Positions 45,206 to 58,056 of a DNA stretch of 64,000 bases are shown here, in pieces. The notes beneath the pieces are model-generated. The model was not told the DNA's origin and ran no database searches. It was given only the letters and a program-made list of their open reading frames with translations. Position 1 is the stretch's first letter; each line of letters begins with the position of its first letter. A program made the translations under genes and the position numbers. Source of the stretch: Schistosoma mansoni (taxonomy: Eukaryota > Platyhelminthes > Trematoda > Strigeidida > Schistosomatidae). Where the stretch lies: contig NW_017386025.1 in the NCBI RefSeq assembly GCF_000237925.1, positions 2,650,215-2,714,214 of the forward strand, in the 5' to 3' direction.

Positions 45206-47518
45206 CAATCAATTGTCGAACAGAATTACACACATCACCACTCACAACTACCAACATGCACATACACGATATGTCCACATAATACTACAGTCAATATCAA
45301 ATTCACCAACACATACGCAACAATATTCATCACACAAGCATCGTGAACTCACTATTCCAGCATACTCATCACCACTTCAACTAACAACACACCCAACAAC
45401 GCCATTGTCATCATCAACACCATCATTATCATCGTCATCATCTTTATCAACAACGACAGCAGCAACATCCTACTCATCCACGCACACCCACCCACCCCCA
45501 CACACACAAACCGGTTACCGTCGCATTTTCATACACAACACCTCACACTATCTGGACTGAGAAGTCACAGTTACCGATCTACCGACCGATAAATTGTCAG
45601 GAAATCGTAGGTGTTGGGAATAACACCACTCATCTACATATTACTCTTCACTTACTTCCACAGACTGCAAGGTCACACATATATTTGTTCCTTTGTGTGA
45701 GTGAGTGAGTGAGTGAGCGAGCGAGCGGATTCATGTGTGCGCAAGTGTATGTGTGTGTGACTGTGTGTGTATACATGCATGTCAATATGAACCTACACAT
45801 TGAATCACAATAGATTTCCATCAAATTCATTGTGTACATGCAACAATCCACCTGGTTCATTAAACATCATCATTTACGGTCTGCGACCAGCTGAATGTGC
45901 TGACCATTAAGACAGACTACGACAGAGAGAACTAAATGGAAGGAGAGTGAAAGACTGAATGTGAGTGGAGGTGTGATGGAGAGGAATGTGGAATGTTACA
46001 CGGAGCTCAAGTGAAAACACGAGATTGGATTGTGAGGAGGATCGCTTAGTGGTGGCACGTGATTACAGTGATGCAAATGATGTTTGATAGCGGTAGAACG
46101 TGTCGGCGAAAAGTGGAAGCCAGTCGCCTGCCGGAACCCGGGATCGAACCGGGGACATTTAGATCTTCAGTCTAACGCTCTCCCAACTGAGCTACTCCGG
46201 CGACGTGGGTTCGCACAATCACATCCATTCACACTCACAAGTATATCTTCATCCACAATACACACACAACACACGACCAATCCAATATCAACATCAACAC
46301 AAACATCAAAATTCTAACAAACAGACAAACACCAACAACAAGCACACCAGTTCATAGAACAATCCTCAACAATACACGTCCACCAACACCGACACACTAT
46401 CCAACTACATTGATCAACACAACCAATTTATTTCTCAACACATACTTCCACCACTCACTTCACTTGATCCATTCACACATCGGAATGAGAAGACGAAGTA
46501 TGTCACCATCTCATCTCATCCCACCCCACTTGCACAAACAAAATCAACGCTGTCCGTTTTCGAACAACTCTTCAAACAATATTCAGACAGAGTTCACATA
46601 TCAGTAGTCGGCCATATATGCACGTGACGATGATCATCATAACAACGATAATGATCGTGTGAATAATAAATAAGAATTGTTGGCATCATTCAATGCTGTA
46701 TGATTAGACAAAGTTGACGAGTGCTCAGCAAATGTGTTCAACACAATGTTGGAGTATGTTTGACTGAATGACTGATTGACTGGATGAATGAATGAATGAA
46801 TGAGTGAGTGAGTGAGTGAGGGAGGGAGTGAATGAGTGACTGTGTGACTGACGGACTGACTAACCGACTGAATGACTGATATGAACACACTCATCCAATG
46901 TGCGTGGATTGTAGGGATCGGACGTCCCGATTGGTTGGTAGTGAGAGACCAGATTGATAGATGAATCAGATGTGTTCATATGCTTTACAATGGCTCACTG
47001 TGTGTTGCCTCACCCTCTCTACTTTCACGAATCGAGGAATGAGTCGAGGAGAATTGAATTGTTGGAAGATTCAGTGTGAATTCCCATGACAGGTTGTTTG
47101 TTTCTTGAGACGTGCTGAAGCGTGTGTGTATGTGTGAATTGAAGTGTGAGTGGAGTGTTGTGGACAAACTGCAAGTGAAAACGACCAATCAATATGTCAT
47201 GCAAGATTCTGCTTACATCTGGTGTGGTGACATTCTAGTCTGTCGCGTTTGTGGTGTCGAGTGTGGATGATTGGTCTGTCGGTTGATGAGTGAGAGAGGG
47301 TGTTAGGTGATAAATAATGCTGTGTGGACACTGGGGGTTGGGTGGTGTGAACTGGTTGGAGCAGGTGTACAGAGGACGAGAGATGGAGATGACGATGAAG
47401 TGTGTGCTTGACTGTCGATGTAAGCACGTGACAGATGATAGTGTCAGTGGTCGGGAAATGCTTGTTGTTGTAGATCTAGAGATGAGTGTTGTGTGGCTTG
47501 GTGTTAGATGTGGAAACT
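45206..47518. repeat. Hybrid unit joining array I to array II
   Basis: This unit starts with array I spacer and tRNA-Phe (46129-46201), then changes to array II-type spacer at about 46321-46375 (ACAAACACC, AATACACGTCCACC), and ends with the array II-specific block at about 47200-47400. It is 2385 bases from tRNA to tRNA, longer than either unit type. Confidence 0.9.
46129..46201 (-). tRNA. tRNA-Phe(GAA), unit 10, last Phe copy
   Basis: Identical to unit 1, terminator intact. It sits in the hybrid unit that joins the two arrays; no tRNA-Phe occurs from here to the end of the window. Confidence 0.97.
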
Positions 47519-47590
47519 CTCCCGCGCCGGGAGTCGAACCCGGGCCGCCTGGGTGAGAGCCAGGAATCCTAACCGCTAGACCACGCGGGA
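47519..47590 (-). tRNA. tRNA-Glu(CUC), array II copy 1, terminator changed
   Basis: Same body as the UUC genes except one base: position 34 is C, so the anticodon is CTC (plus strand GAG) and decodes GAG. Acceptor stem, A and B boxes and discriminator G are unchanged. The plus strand upstream reads GGAAAC, leaving only TTT on the gene strand. Confidence 0.96.
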
Positions 47591-47668
47591 CAACCGATTG
47601 CCCAACAGAACTACACCCATCATACACTCACAACTACTAACATGCACATACACCATCTCAGCATATAT

Positions 47669-47688
47669 TATTACTACCAATACTACTT

Positions 47689-47722
<34 letters not shown>

Positions 47723-47760
47723 GACGACGACGACGACGACGACGACTACGACTACTACAA
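47669..47760. repeat. (TAC)n(GAC)n microsatellite of array II, copy 1
   Basis: A run of TAC triplets switching to CGA/GAC triplets and back, beginning about 80 bases past each tRNA-Glu(CUC). It recurs in all twelve array II units (the last cut by the window end) with varying lengths, the longest near 50625-50728 and 62420-62520. It is absent from array I. Confidence 0.92.
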
Positions 47761-48993
47761 TCAATATCAACATCAAAATTCTAAGAAACAGACAAACACC
47801 AACAACAAGCACACCAGTTCATAGAACAATCCTCAACAATACACGTCCACCAACACCGACACACTATCCAACTACATTGATCAACACAACCAATTTATTT
47901 CTCAACACATACTTCCACCACTCACTTCACTTGATCCATTCACACATCGGAATGAGAAGACGAAGTATGTCACCATCTCATCTCATCCCACCCCACTTGC
48001 ACAAACAAAATCAACGCTGTCCGTTTTCGAACAACTCTTCAAACAATATTCAGACAGAGTTCACATATCAGTAGTCGGCCATATATGCACGTGACGATGA
48101 TCATCATAACAACGATAATGATCGTGTGAATAATAAATAAGAATTGTTGGCATCATTCAATGCTGTATGATTAGACAAAGTTGACGAGTGCTCAGCAAAT
48201 GTGTTCAACACAATGTTGGAGTATGTTTGACTGAATGACTGATTGACTGGATGAATGAATGAATGAATGAATGAATGAGTGAGTGAGTGAGTGAGGGAGG
48301 GAGTGAATGAGTGACTGTGTGACTGACGGACTGACTAACCGACTGAATGACTGATATGAACACACTCATCCAATGTGCGTGGATTGTAGGGATCGGACGT
48401 TCCGATTGGTTGGTAGTGAGAGACCAGATTGATAGATGAATCAGATGTGTTCATATGCTTTACAATGGCTCACTGTGTGTTGCCTCACCCTCTCTACTTT
48501 CACGAATCGAGGAATGAGTCGAGGAGAATTGAATTGTTGGAAGATTCAGTGTGAATTCCCATGACAGGTTGTTTGTTTCTTGAGACGTGCTGAAGCGTGT
48601 GTGTATGTGTGAATTGAAGTGTGAGTGGAGTGTTGTGGACAAACTGCAAGTGAAAACGACCAATCAATATGTCATGCAAGATTCTGCTTACATCTGGTGT
48701 GGTGACATTCTAGTCTGTCGCGTTTGTGGTGTCGAGTGTGGATGATTGGTCTGTCGGTTGATGAGTGAGAGAGGGTGTTAGGTGATAAATAATGCTGTGT
48801 GGACACTGGGGGTTGGGTGGTGTGAACTGGTTGGAGCAGGTGTACAGAGGACGAGAGATGGAGATGACGATGAAGTGTGTGCTTGACTGTCGATGTAAGC
48901 ACGTGACAGATGATAGTGTCAGTGGTCGGGAAATGCTTGTTGTTGTAGATCTAGAGATGAGTGTTGTGTGGCTTGGTGTTAGATGTGGAAACT

Positions 48994-49065
48994 CTCCCGC
49001 GCCGGGAGTCGAACCCGGGCCGCCTGGGTGAGAGCCAGGAATCCTAACCGCTAGACCACGCGGGA
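48994..49065 (-). tRNA. tRNA-Glu(CUC), copy 2, terminator changed
   Basis: Body identical to copy 1; GGAAAC variant, T3 only. Confidence 0.96.
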
Positions 49066-50470
49066 CAACCGATTGCCCAACAGAACTACACCCATCATAC
49101 ACTCACAACTACTAACATGCACATACACCATCTCAGCATATATTATTACTACCAATACTACTTCTACTACTACTACTACTACTACTACTACGACGACGAC
49201 GACGACGACTACGACTACGACTACTACAATCAATATCAACATCAAAATTCTAAGAAACAGACAAACACCAACAACAAGCACACCAGTTCATAGAACAATC
49301 CTCAACAATACACGTCCACCAACACCGACACACTATCCAACTACATTGATCAACACAACCAATTTATTTCTCAACACATACTTCCACCACTCACTTCACT
49401 TGATCCATTCACACATCGGAATGAGAAGACGAAGTATGTCACCATCTCATCTCATCCCACCCCACTTGCACAAACAAAATCAACGCTGTCCGTTTTCGAA
49501 CAACTCTTCAAACAATATTCAGACAGAGTTCACATATCAGTAGTCGGCCATATATGCACGTGACGATGATCATCATAACAACGATAATGATCGTGTGAAT
49601 AATAAATAAGAATTGTTGGCATCATTCAATGCTGTATGATTAGACAAAGTTGACGAGTGCTCAGCAAATGTGTTCAACACAATGTTGGAGTATGTTTGAC
49701 TGAATGACTGATTGACTGGATGAATGAATGAATGAATGAGTGAGTGAGTGAGTGAGTGAGTGAGTGAGTGAGGGAGGGAGTGAATGAGTGACTGTGTGAC
49801 TGACGGACTGACTAACCGACTGAATGACTGATATGAACACACTCATCCAATGTGCGTGGATTGTAGGGATCGGACGTCCCGATTGGTTGGTAGTGAGAGA
49901 CCAGATTGATAGATGAATCAGATGTGTTCATATGCTTTACAATGGCTCACTGTGTGTTGCCTCACCCTCTCTACTTTCACGAATCGAGGAATGAGTCGAG
50001 GAGAATTGAATTGTTGGAAGATTCAGTGTGAATTCCCATGACAGGTTGTTTGTTTCTTGAGACGTGCTGAAGCGTGTGTGTATGTGTGAATTGAAGTGTG
50101 AGTGGAGTGTTGTGGACAAACTGCAAGTGAAAACGACCAATCAATATGTCATGCAAGATTCTGCTTACATCTGGTGTGGTGACATTCTAGTCTGTCGCGT
50201 TTGTGGTGTCGAGTGTGGATGATTGGTCTGTCGGTTGATGAGTGAGAGAGGGTGTTAGGTGATAAATAATGCTGTGTGGACACTGGGGGTTGGGTGGTGT
50301 GAACTGGTTGGAGCAGGTGTACAGAGGACGAGAGATGGAGATGACGATGAAGTGTGTGCTTGACTGTCGATGTAAGCACGTGACAGATGATAGTGTCAGT
50401 GGTCGGGAAATGCTTGTTGTTGTAGATCTAGAGATGAGTGTTGTGTGGCTTGGTGTTAGATGTGAAAACT

Positions 50471-50542
50471 CTCCCGCGCCGGGAGTCGAACCCGGGCCGC
50501 CTGGGTGAGAGCCAGGAATCCTAACCGCTAGACCACGCGGGA
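50471..50542 (-). tRNA. tRNA-Glu(CUC), copy 3
   Basis: Body identical to copy 1; T4 terminator present (plus GAAAAC). Confidence 0.97.
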
Positions 50543-50640
50543 CAACCGATTGCCCAACAGAACTACACCCATCATACACTCACAACTACTAACATGCACA
50601 TACACCATCTCAGCATATATTATTACTACCAATACTACTT

Positions 50641-50689
<49 letters not shown>

Positions 50690-51963
50690 GACGACGACGA
50701 CGACGACGACTACGACTACGACTACTACAATCAATATCAACATCAAAATTCTAAGAAACAGACAAACACCAACAACAAGCACACCAGTTCATAGAACAAT
50801 CCTCAACAATACACGTCCACCAACACCGACACACTATCCAACTACATTGATCAACACAACCAATTTATTTCTCAACACATACTTCCACCACTCACTTCAC
50901 TTGATCCATTCACACATCGGAATGAGAAGACGAAGTATGTCACCATCTCATCTCATCCCACCCCACTTGCACAAACAAAATCAACGCTGTCCGTTTTCGA
51001 ACAACTCTTCAAACAATATTCAGACAGAGTTCACATATCAGTAGTCGGCCATATATGCACGTGACGATGATCATCATAACAACGATAATGATCGTGTGAA
51101 TAATAAATAAGAATTGTTGGCATCATTCAATGCTGTATGATTAGACAAAGTTGACGAGTGCTCAGCAAATGTGTTCAACACAATGTTGGAGTATGTTTGA
51201 CTGAATGACTGATTGACTGGATGAATGAATGAATGAATGAGTGAGTGAGTGAGTGAGTGAGTGAGGGAGGGAGTGAATGAGTGACTGTGTGACTGACGGA
51301 CTGACTAACCGACTGAATGACTGATATGAACACACTCATCCAATGTGCGTGGATTGTAGGGATCGGACGTTCCGATTGGTTGGTAGTGAGAGACCAGATT
51401 GATAGATGAATCAGATGTGTTCATATGCTTTACAATGGCTCACTGTGTGTTGCCTCACCCTCTCTACTTTCACGAATCGAGGAATGAGTCGAGGAGAATT
51501 GAATTGTTGGAAGATTCAGTGTGAATTCCCATGACAGGTTGTTTGTTTCTTGAGACGTGCTGAAGCGTGTGTGTATGTGTGAATTGAAGTGTGAGTGGAG
51601 TGTTGTGGACAAACTGCAAGTGAAAACGACCAATCAATATGTCATGCAAGATTCTGCTTACATCTGGTGTGGTGACATTCTAGTCTGTCGCGTTTGTGGT
51701 GTCGAGTGTGGATGATTGGTCTGTCGGTTGATGAGTGAGAGAGGGTGTTAGGTGATAAATAATGCTGTGTGGACACTGGGGGTTGGGTGGTGTGAACTGG
51801 TTGGAGCAGGTGTACAGAGGACGAGAGATGGAGATGACGATGAAGTGTGTGCTTGACTGTCGATGTAAGCACGTGACAGATGATAGTGTCAGTGGTCGGG
51901 AAATGCTTGTTGTTGTAGATCTAGAGATGAGTGTTGTGTGGCTTGGTGTTAGATGTGAAAACT

Positions 51964-52035
51964 CTCCCGCGCCGGGAGTCGAACCCGGGCCGCCTGGGTG
52001 AGAGCCAGGAATCCTAACCGCTAGACCACGCGGGA
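51964..52035 (-). tRNA. tRNA-Glu(CUC), copy 4
   Basis: Body identical to copy 1; T4 terminator present. Confidence 0.97.
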
Positions 52036-52133
52036 CAACCGATTGCCCAACAGAACTACACCCATCATACACTCACAACTACTAACATGCACATACACCA
52101 TCTCAGCATATATTATTACTACCAATACTACTT

Positions 52134-52170
<37 letters not shown>

Positions 52171-53457
52171 GACGACGACGACGACGACGACGACTACGAC
52201 TACTACAATCAATATCAACATCAAAATTCTAAGAAACAGACAAACACCAACAACAAGCACACCAGTTCATAGAACAATCCTCAACAATACACGTCCACCA
52301 ACACCGACACACTATCCAACTACATTGATCAACACAACCAATTTATTTCTCAACACATACTTCCACCACTCACTTCACTTGATCCATTCACACATCGGAA
52401 TGAGAAGACGAAGTATGTCACCATCTCATCTCATCCCACCCCACTTGCACAAACAAAATCAACGCTGTCCGTTTTCGAACAACTCTTCAAACAATATTCA
52501 GACAGAGTTCACATATCAGTAGTCGGCCATATATGCACGTGACGATGATCATCATAACAACGATAATGATCGTGTGAATAATAAATAAGAATTGTTGGCA
52601 TCATTCAATGCTGTATGATTAGACAAAGTTGACGAGTGCTCAGCAAATGTGTTCAACACAATGTTGGAGTATGTTTGACTGAATGACTGATTGACTGGAT
52701 GAATGAATGAATGAATGAATGAGTGAGTGAGTGAGTGAGTGAGTGAGTGAGTGAGGGAGGGAGGGAGTGAATGAGTGACTGTGTGACTGACGGACTGACT
52801 AACCGACTGAATGACTGATATGAACACACTCATCCAATGTGCGTGGATTGTAGGGATCGGACGTTCCGATTGGTTGGTAGTGAGAGACCAGATTGATAGA
52901 TGAATCAGATGTGTTCATATGCTTTACAATGGCTCACTGTGTGTTGCCTCACCCTCTCTACTTTCACGAATCGAGGAATGAGTCGAGGAGAATTGAATTG
53001 TTGGAAGATTCAGTGTGAATTCCCATGACAGGTTGTTTGTTTCTTGAGACGTGCTGAAGCGTGTGTGTATGTGTGAATTGAAGTGTGAGTGGAGTGTTGT
53101 GGACAAACTGCAAGTGAAAACGACCAATCAATATGTCATGCAAGATTCTGCTTACATCTGGTGTGGTGACATTCTAGTCTGTCGCGTTTGTGGTGTCGAG
53201 TGTGGATGATTGGTCTGTCGGTTGATGAGTGAGAGAGGGTGTTAGGTGATAAATAATGCTGTGTGGACACTGGGGGTTGGGTGGTGTGAACTGGTTGGAG
53301 CAGGTGTACAGAGGACGAGAGATGGAGATGACGATGAAGTGTGTGCTTGACTGTCGATGTAAGCACGTGACAGATGATAGTGTCAGTGGTCGGGAAATGC
53401 TTGTTGTTGTAGATCTAGAGATGAGTGTTGTGTGGCTTGGTGTTAGATGTGAAAACT

Positions 53458-53529
53458 CTCCCGCGCCGGGAGTCGAACCCGGGCCGCCTGGGTGAGAGCC
53501 AGGAATCCTAACCGCTAGACCACGCGGGA
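53458..53529 (-). tRNA. tRNA-Glu(CUC), copy 5
   Basis: Body identical to copy 1; T4 terminator present. Confidence 0.97.
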
Positions 53530-53627
53530 CAACCGATTGCCCAACAGAACTACACCCATCATACACTCACAACTACTAACATGCACATACACCATCTCAG
53601 CATATATTATTACTACCAATACTACTT

Positions 53628-53658
<31 letters not shown>

Positions 53659-54932
53659 GACGACGACGACGACGACGACGACTACGACTACTACTACAAT
53701 CAATATCAACATCAAAATTCTAAGAAACAGACAAACACCAACAACAAGCACACCAGTTCATAGAACAATCCTCAACAATACACGTCCACCAACACCGACA
53801 CACTATCCAACTACATTGATCAACACAACCAATTTATTTCTCAACACATACTTCCACCACTCACTTCACTTGATCCATTCACACATCGGAATGAGAAGAC
53901 GAAGTATGTCACCATCTCATCTCATCCCACCCCACTTGCACAAACAAAATCAACGCTGTCCGTTTTCGAACAACTCTTCAAACAATATTCAGACAGAGTT
54001 CACATATCAGTAGTCGGCCATATATGCACGTGACGATGATCATCATAACAACGATAATGATCGTGTGAATAATAAATAAGAATTGTTGGCATCATTCAAT
54101 GCTGTATGATTAGACAAAGTTGACGAGTGCTCAGCAAATGTGTTCAACACAATGTTGGAGTATGTTTGACTGAATGACTGATTGACTGGATGAATGAATG
54201 GGTGGATGAATGAGTGAGTGAGTGAGTGAGGGAGGGAGGGAGTGAATGAGTGACTGTGTGACTGACGGACTGACTAACCGACTGAATGACTGATATGAAC
54301 ACACTCATCCAATGTGCGTGGATTGTAGGGATCGGACGTTCCGATTGGTTGGTAGTGAGAGACCAGATTGATAGATGAATCAGATGTGTTCATATGCTTT
54401 ACAATGGCTCACTGTGTGTTGCCTCACCCTCTCTACTTTCACGAATCGAGGAATGAGTCGAGGAGAATTGAATTGTTGGAAGATTCAGTGTGAATTCCCA
54501 TGACAGGTTGTTTGTTTCTTGAGACGTGCTGAAGCGTGTGTGTATGTGTGAATTGAAGTGTGAGTGGAGTGTTGTGGACAAACTGCAAGTGAAAACGACC
54601 AATCAATATGTCATGCAAGATTCTGCTTACATCTGGTGTGGTGACATTCTAGTCTGTCGCGTTTGTGGTGTCGAGTGTGGATGATTGGTCTGTCGGTTGA
54701 TGAGTGAGAGAGGGTGTTAGGAGATAAATAATGCTGTGTGGACACTGGGGGTTGGGTGGTGTGAACTGGTTGGAGCAGGTGTACAGAGGACGAGAGATGG
54801 AGATGACGATGAAGTGTGTGCTTGACTGTCGATGTAAGCACGTGACAGATGATAGTGTCAGTGGTCGGGAAATGCTTGTTGTTGTAGATCTAGAGATGAG
54901 TGTTGTGTGGCTTGGTGTTAGATGTGGAAACT

Positions 54933-55004
54933 CTCCCGCGCCGGGAGTCGAACCCGGGCCGCCTGGGTGAGAGCCAGGAATCCTAACCGCTAGACCACGC
55001 GGGA
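54933..55004 (-). tRNA. tRNA-Glu(CUC), copy 6, terminator changed
   Basis: Body identical to copy 1; GGAAAC variant, T3 only. The spacer after it on the plus strand is a mosaic containing array I sequence. Confidence 0.96.
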
Positions 55005-55102
55005 CAACCGATTGCCCAACAGAACTACACCCATCATACACTCACAACTACTAACATGCACATACACCATCTCAGCATATATTATTACTACCAATACTAC
55101 TT

Positions 55103-55139
<37 letters not shown>

Positions 55140-56362
55140 GACGACGACGACGACGACGACGACTACGACTACTACAATCAATATCAACATCAAAATTCTA
55201 AGAAACAGACAAACACCAACAACAAGCACACCAGTTCATAGAACAATCCTCAACAATACACGTCCACCAACACCGACACACTATCCAACTACATTGATCA
55301 ACACAACCAATTTATTTCTCAACACATACTTCCACCACTCACTTCACTTGATCCATTCACACATTGGAATGAGGAGACGAAGTATGTCACCATCTCATCT
55401 CATCCCACTCCACTTGCACAAACAAAATCAACGCTGTCCGTTTTCGAACAACTCTTCAAACAATATTCAGACAGAGTTCACATATCAGTAGTCGGCCATA
55501 TATGCACGTGACGATGATCATCATAACAACGATAATGATCGTGTGAATAATAAATAAGAATTGTTGGCATCATTCAATGCTGTATGATTAGACAAAGTTG
55601 ACGAGTGCTCAGCAAATGTGTTCAACACAATGTTGGAGTATGTTTGACTGAATGACTGATTGACTGGATGAATGAATGGGTGAGTGAGTGAGTGAGTGAG
55701 TGACTATCCGACTGAATGACTGATATGAGCACACCGATCCGATGTGCGTGGATTGTAGGGATCGGACGTTCCGATTGGTTGGTAGTGAGAGACCAGATTG
55801 ATAGATGAATCAGATGTGTTCATATGCTTTACAATGGCTCACTGTGTGTTGCCTCACCCTCTCTACTTTCACGAATCGAGGAATGAGTCGAGGAGAATTG
55901 AATTGTTGGAAGATTCAGTGTGAATTCCCATGACAGGTTGTTTGTTTCTTGAGACGTGCTGAAGCGTGTGTGTATGTGTGAATTGAAGTGTGAGTGGAGT
56001 GTTGTGGACAAACTGCAAGTGAAAACGACCAATCAATATGTCATGCAAGATTCTGCTTACATCTGGTGTGGTGACATTCTAGTCTGTCGCGTTTGTGGTG
56101 TCGAGTGTGGATGATTGGTCTGTCGGTTGATGAGTGAGAGAGGGTGTTAGGAGATAAATAATGCTGTGTGGACACTGGGGGTTGGGTGGTGTGAACTGGT
56201 TGGAGCAGGTGTACAGAGGACGAGAGATGGAGATGACGATGAAGTGTGTGCTTGACTGTCGATGTAAGCACGTGACAGATGATAGTGTCAGTGGTCGGGA
56301 AATGCTTGTTGTTGTAGATCTAGAGATGAGTGTTGTGTGGCTTGGTGTTAGATGTGAAAACT

Positions 56363-56434
56363 CTCCCGCGCCGGGAGTCGAACCCGGGCCGCCCGGGTGA
56401 GAGCCAGGAATCCTAACCGCTAGACCACGCGGGA
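56363..56434 (-). tRNA. tRNA-Glu(CUC), copy 7, anticodon-stem variant
   Basis: One base differs from copy 1: the plus strand reads GCCCGGG instead of GCCTGGG, turning one T-A pair of the anticodon stem into a T-G wobble. T4 terminator present. Confidence 0.95.
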
Positions 56435-57825
56435 CAACCGATTGCCCAACAGAACTACACCCATCATACACTCACAACTACTAACATGCACATACACCAT
56501 CTCAGCATATATTATTACTACCAATACTACTTCTACTACTACTACTACTACGACGACGACGACGACGACGACTACGACTACGACTACTACAATCAATATC
56601 AACATCAAAATTCTAAGAAACAGACAAACACCAACAACAAGCACACCAGTTCATAGAACAATCCTCAACAATACACGTCCTCCAACACCGACACACTATC
56701 CAACTACATTGATCAACACAACCAATTTATTTCTCAACACATACTTCCACCACTCACTTCACTTGATCCATTCACACATCGGAATGAGAAGACGAAGTAT
56801 GTCACCATCTCATCTCATCCCACCCCACTTGCACAAACAAAATCAACGCTGTCCGTTTTCGAACAACTCTTCAAACAATATTCAGACAGAGTTCACATAT
56901 CAGTAGTCGGCCATATATGCACGTGACGATGATCATCATAACAACGATAATGATCGTGTGAATAATAAATAAGAATTGTTGGCATCATTCAATGCTGTAT
57001 GATTAGACAAAGTTGACGAGTGCTCAGCAAATGTGTTCAACACAATGTTGGAGTATGTTTGACTGAATGACTGATTGACTGGATGAATGAATGAATGAAT
57101 GAATGAGTGAGTGAGTGAGTGAGTGAGGGAGGGAGTGAATGAGTGACTGTGTGACTGACGGACTGACTAACCGACTGAATGACTGATATGAACACACTCA
57201 TCCAATGTGCGTGGATTGTAGGGATCGGACGTCCCGATTGGTTGGTAGTGAGAGACCAGATTGATAGATGAATCAGATGTGTTCATATGCTTTACAATGG
57301 CTCACTGTGTGTTGCCTCACCCTCTCTACTTTCACGAATCGAGGAATGAGTCGAGGAGAATTGAATTGTTGGAAGATTCAGTGTGAATTCCCATGACAGG
57401 TTGTTTGTTTCTTGAGACGTGCTGAAGCGTGTGTGTATGTGTGAATTGAAGTGTGAGTGGAGTGTTGTGGACAAACTGCAAGTGAAAACGACCAATCAAT
57501 ATGTCATGCAAGATTCTGCTTACATCTGGTGTGGTGACATTCTAGTCTGTCGCGTTTGTGGTGTCGAGTGTGGATGATTGGTCTGTCGGTTGATGAGTGA
57601 GAGAGGGTGTTAGGTGATAAATAATGCTGTGTGGACACTGGGGGTTGGGTGGTGTGAACTGGTTGGAGCAGGTGTACAGAGGACGAGAGATGGAGATGAC
57701 GATGAAGTGTGTGCTTGACTGTCGATGTAAGCACGTGACAGATGATAGTGTCAGTGGTCGGGAAATGCTTGTTGTTGTAGATCTAGAGATGAGTGTTGTG
57801 TGGCTTGGTGTTAGATGTGAAAACT

Positions 57826-57897
57826 CTCCCGCGCCGGGAGTCGAACCCGGGCCGCCTGGGTGAGAGCCAGGAATCCTAACCGCTAGACCACGCGGGA
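57826..57897 (-). tRNA. tRNA-Glu(CUC), copy 8
   Basis: Body identical to copy 1; T4 terminator present. Confidence 0.97.
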
Positions 57898-57995
57898 CAA
57901 CCGATTGCCCAACAGAACTACACCCATCATACACTCACAACTACTAACATGCACATACACCATCTCAGCATATATTATTACTACCAATACTACTT

Positions 57996-58056
<61 letters not shown>

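Larger units (their letters stand above)
26163..46320 (-). repeat. Tandem array I: tRNA-Glu(UUC) + tRNA-Phe(GAA) units
   Basis: Ten head-to-tail units. Spacing between successive tRNA-Glu ends is 2140, 2147, 2147, 2150, 2135, 1639, 2147, 2148 and 2151 bases. Every unit carries tRNA-Glu(UUC) and tRNA-Phe(GAA) on the minus strand, about 0.92 kb apart, plus three (GTGA)n tracts. Units are nearly identical apart from microsatellite length, small deletions and scattered single-base differences, so the array is recent or homogenised. The seventh unit has an internal deletion. The right border is a hybrid with array II near 46.32-46.37 kb. Confidence 0.95.

Noticed and set aside
27280-46317. Plus-strand 77-codon frame repeated across array I
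   Set aside because: It is the antisense of tRNA-Phe plus spacer; conserved for the same reason as the tRNA.
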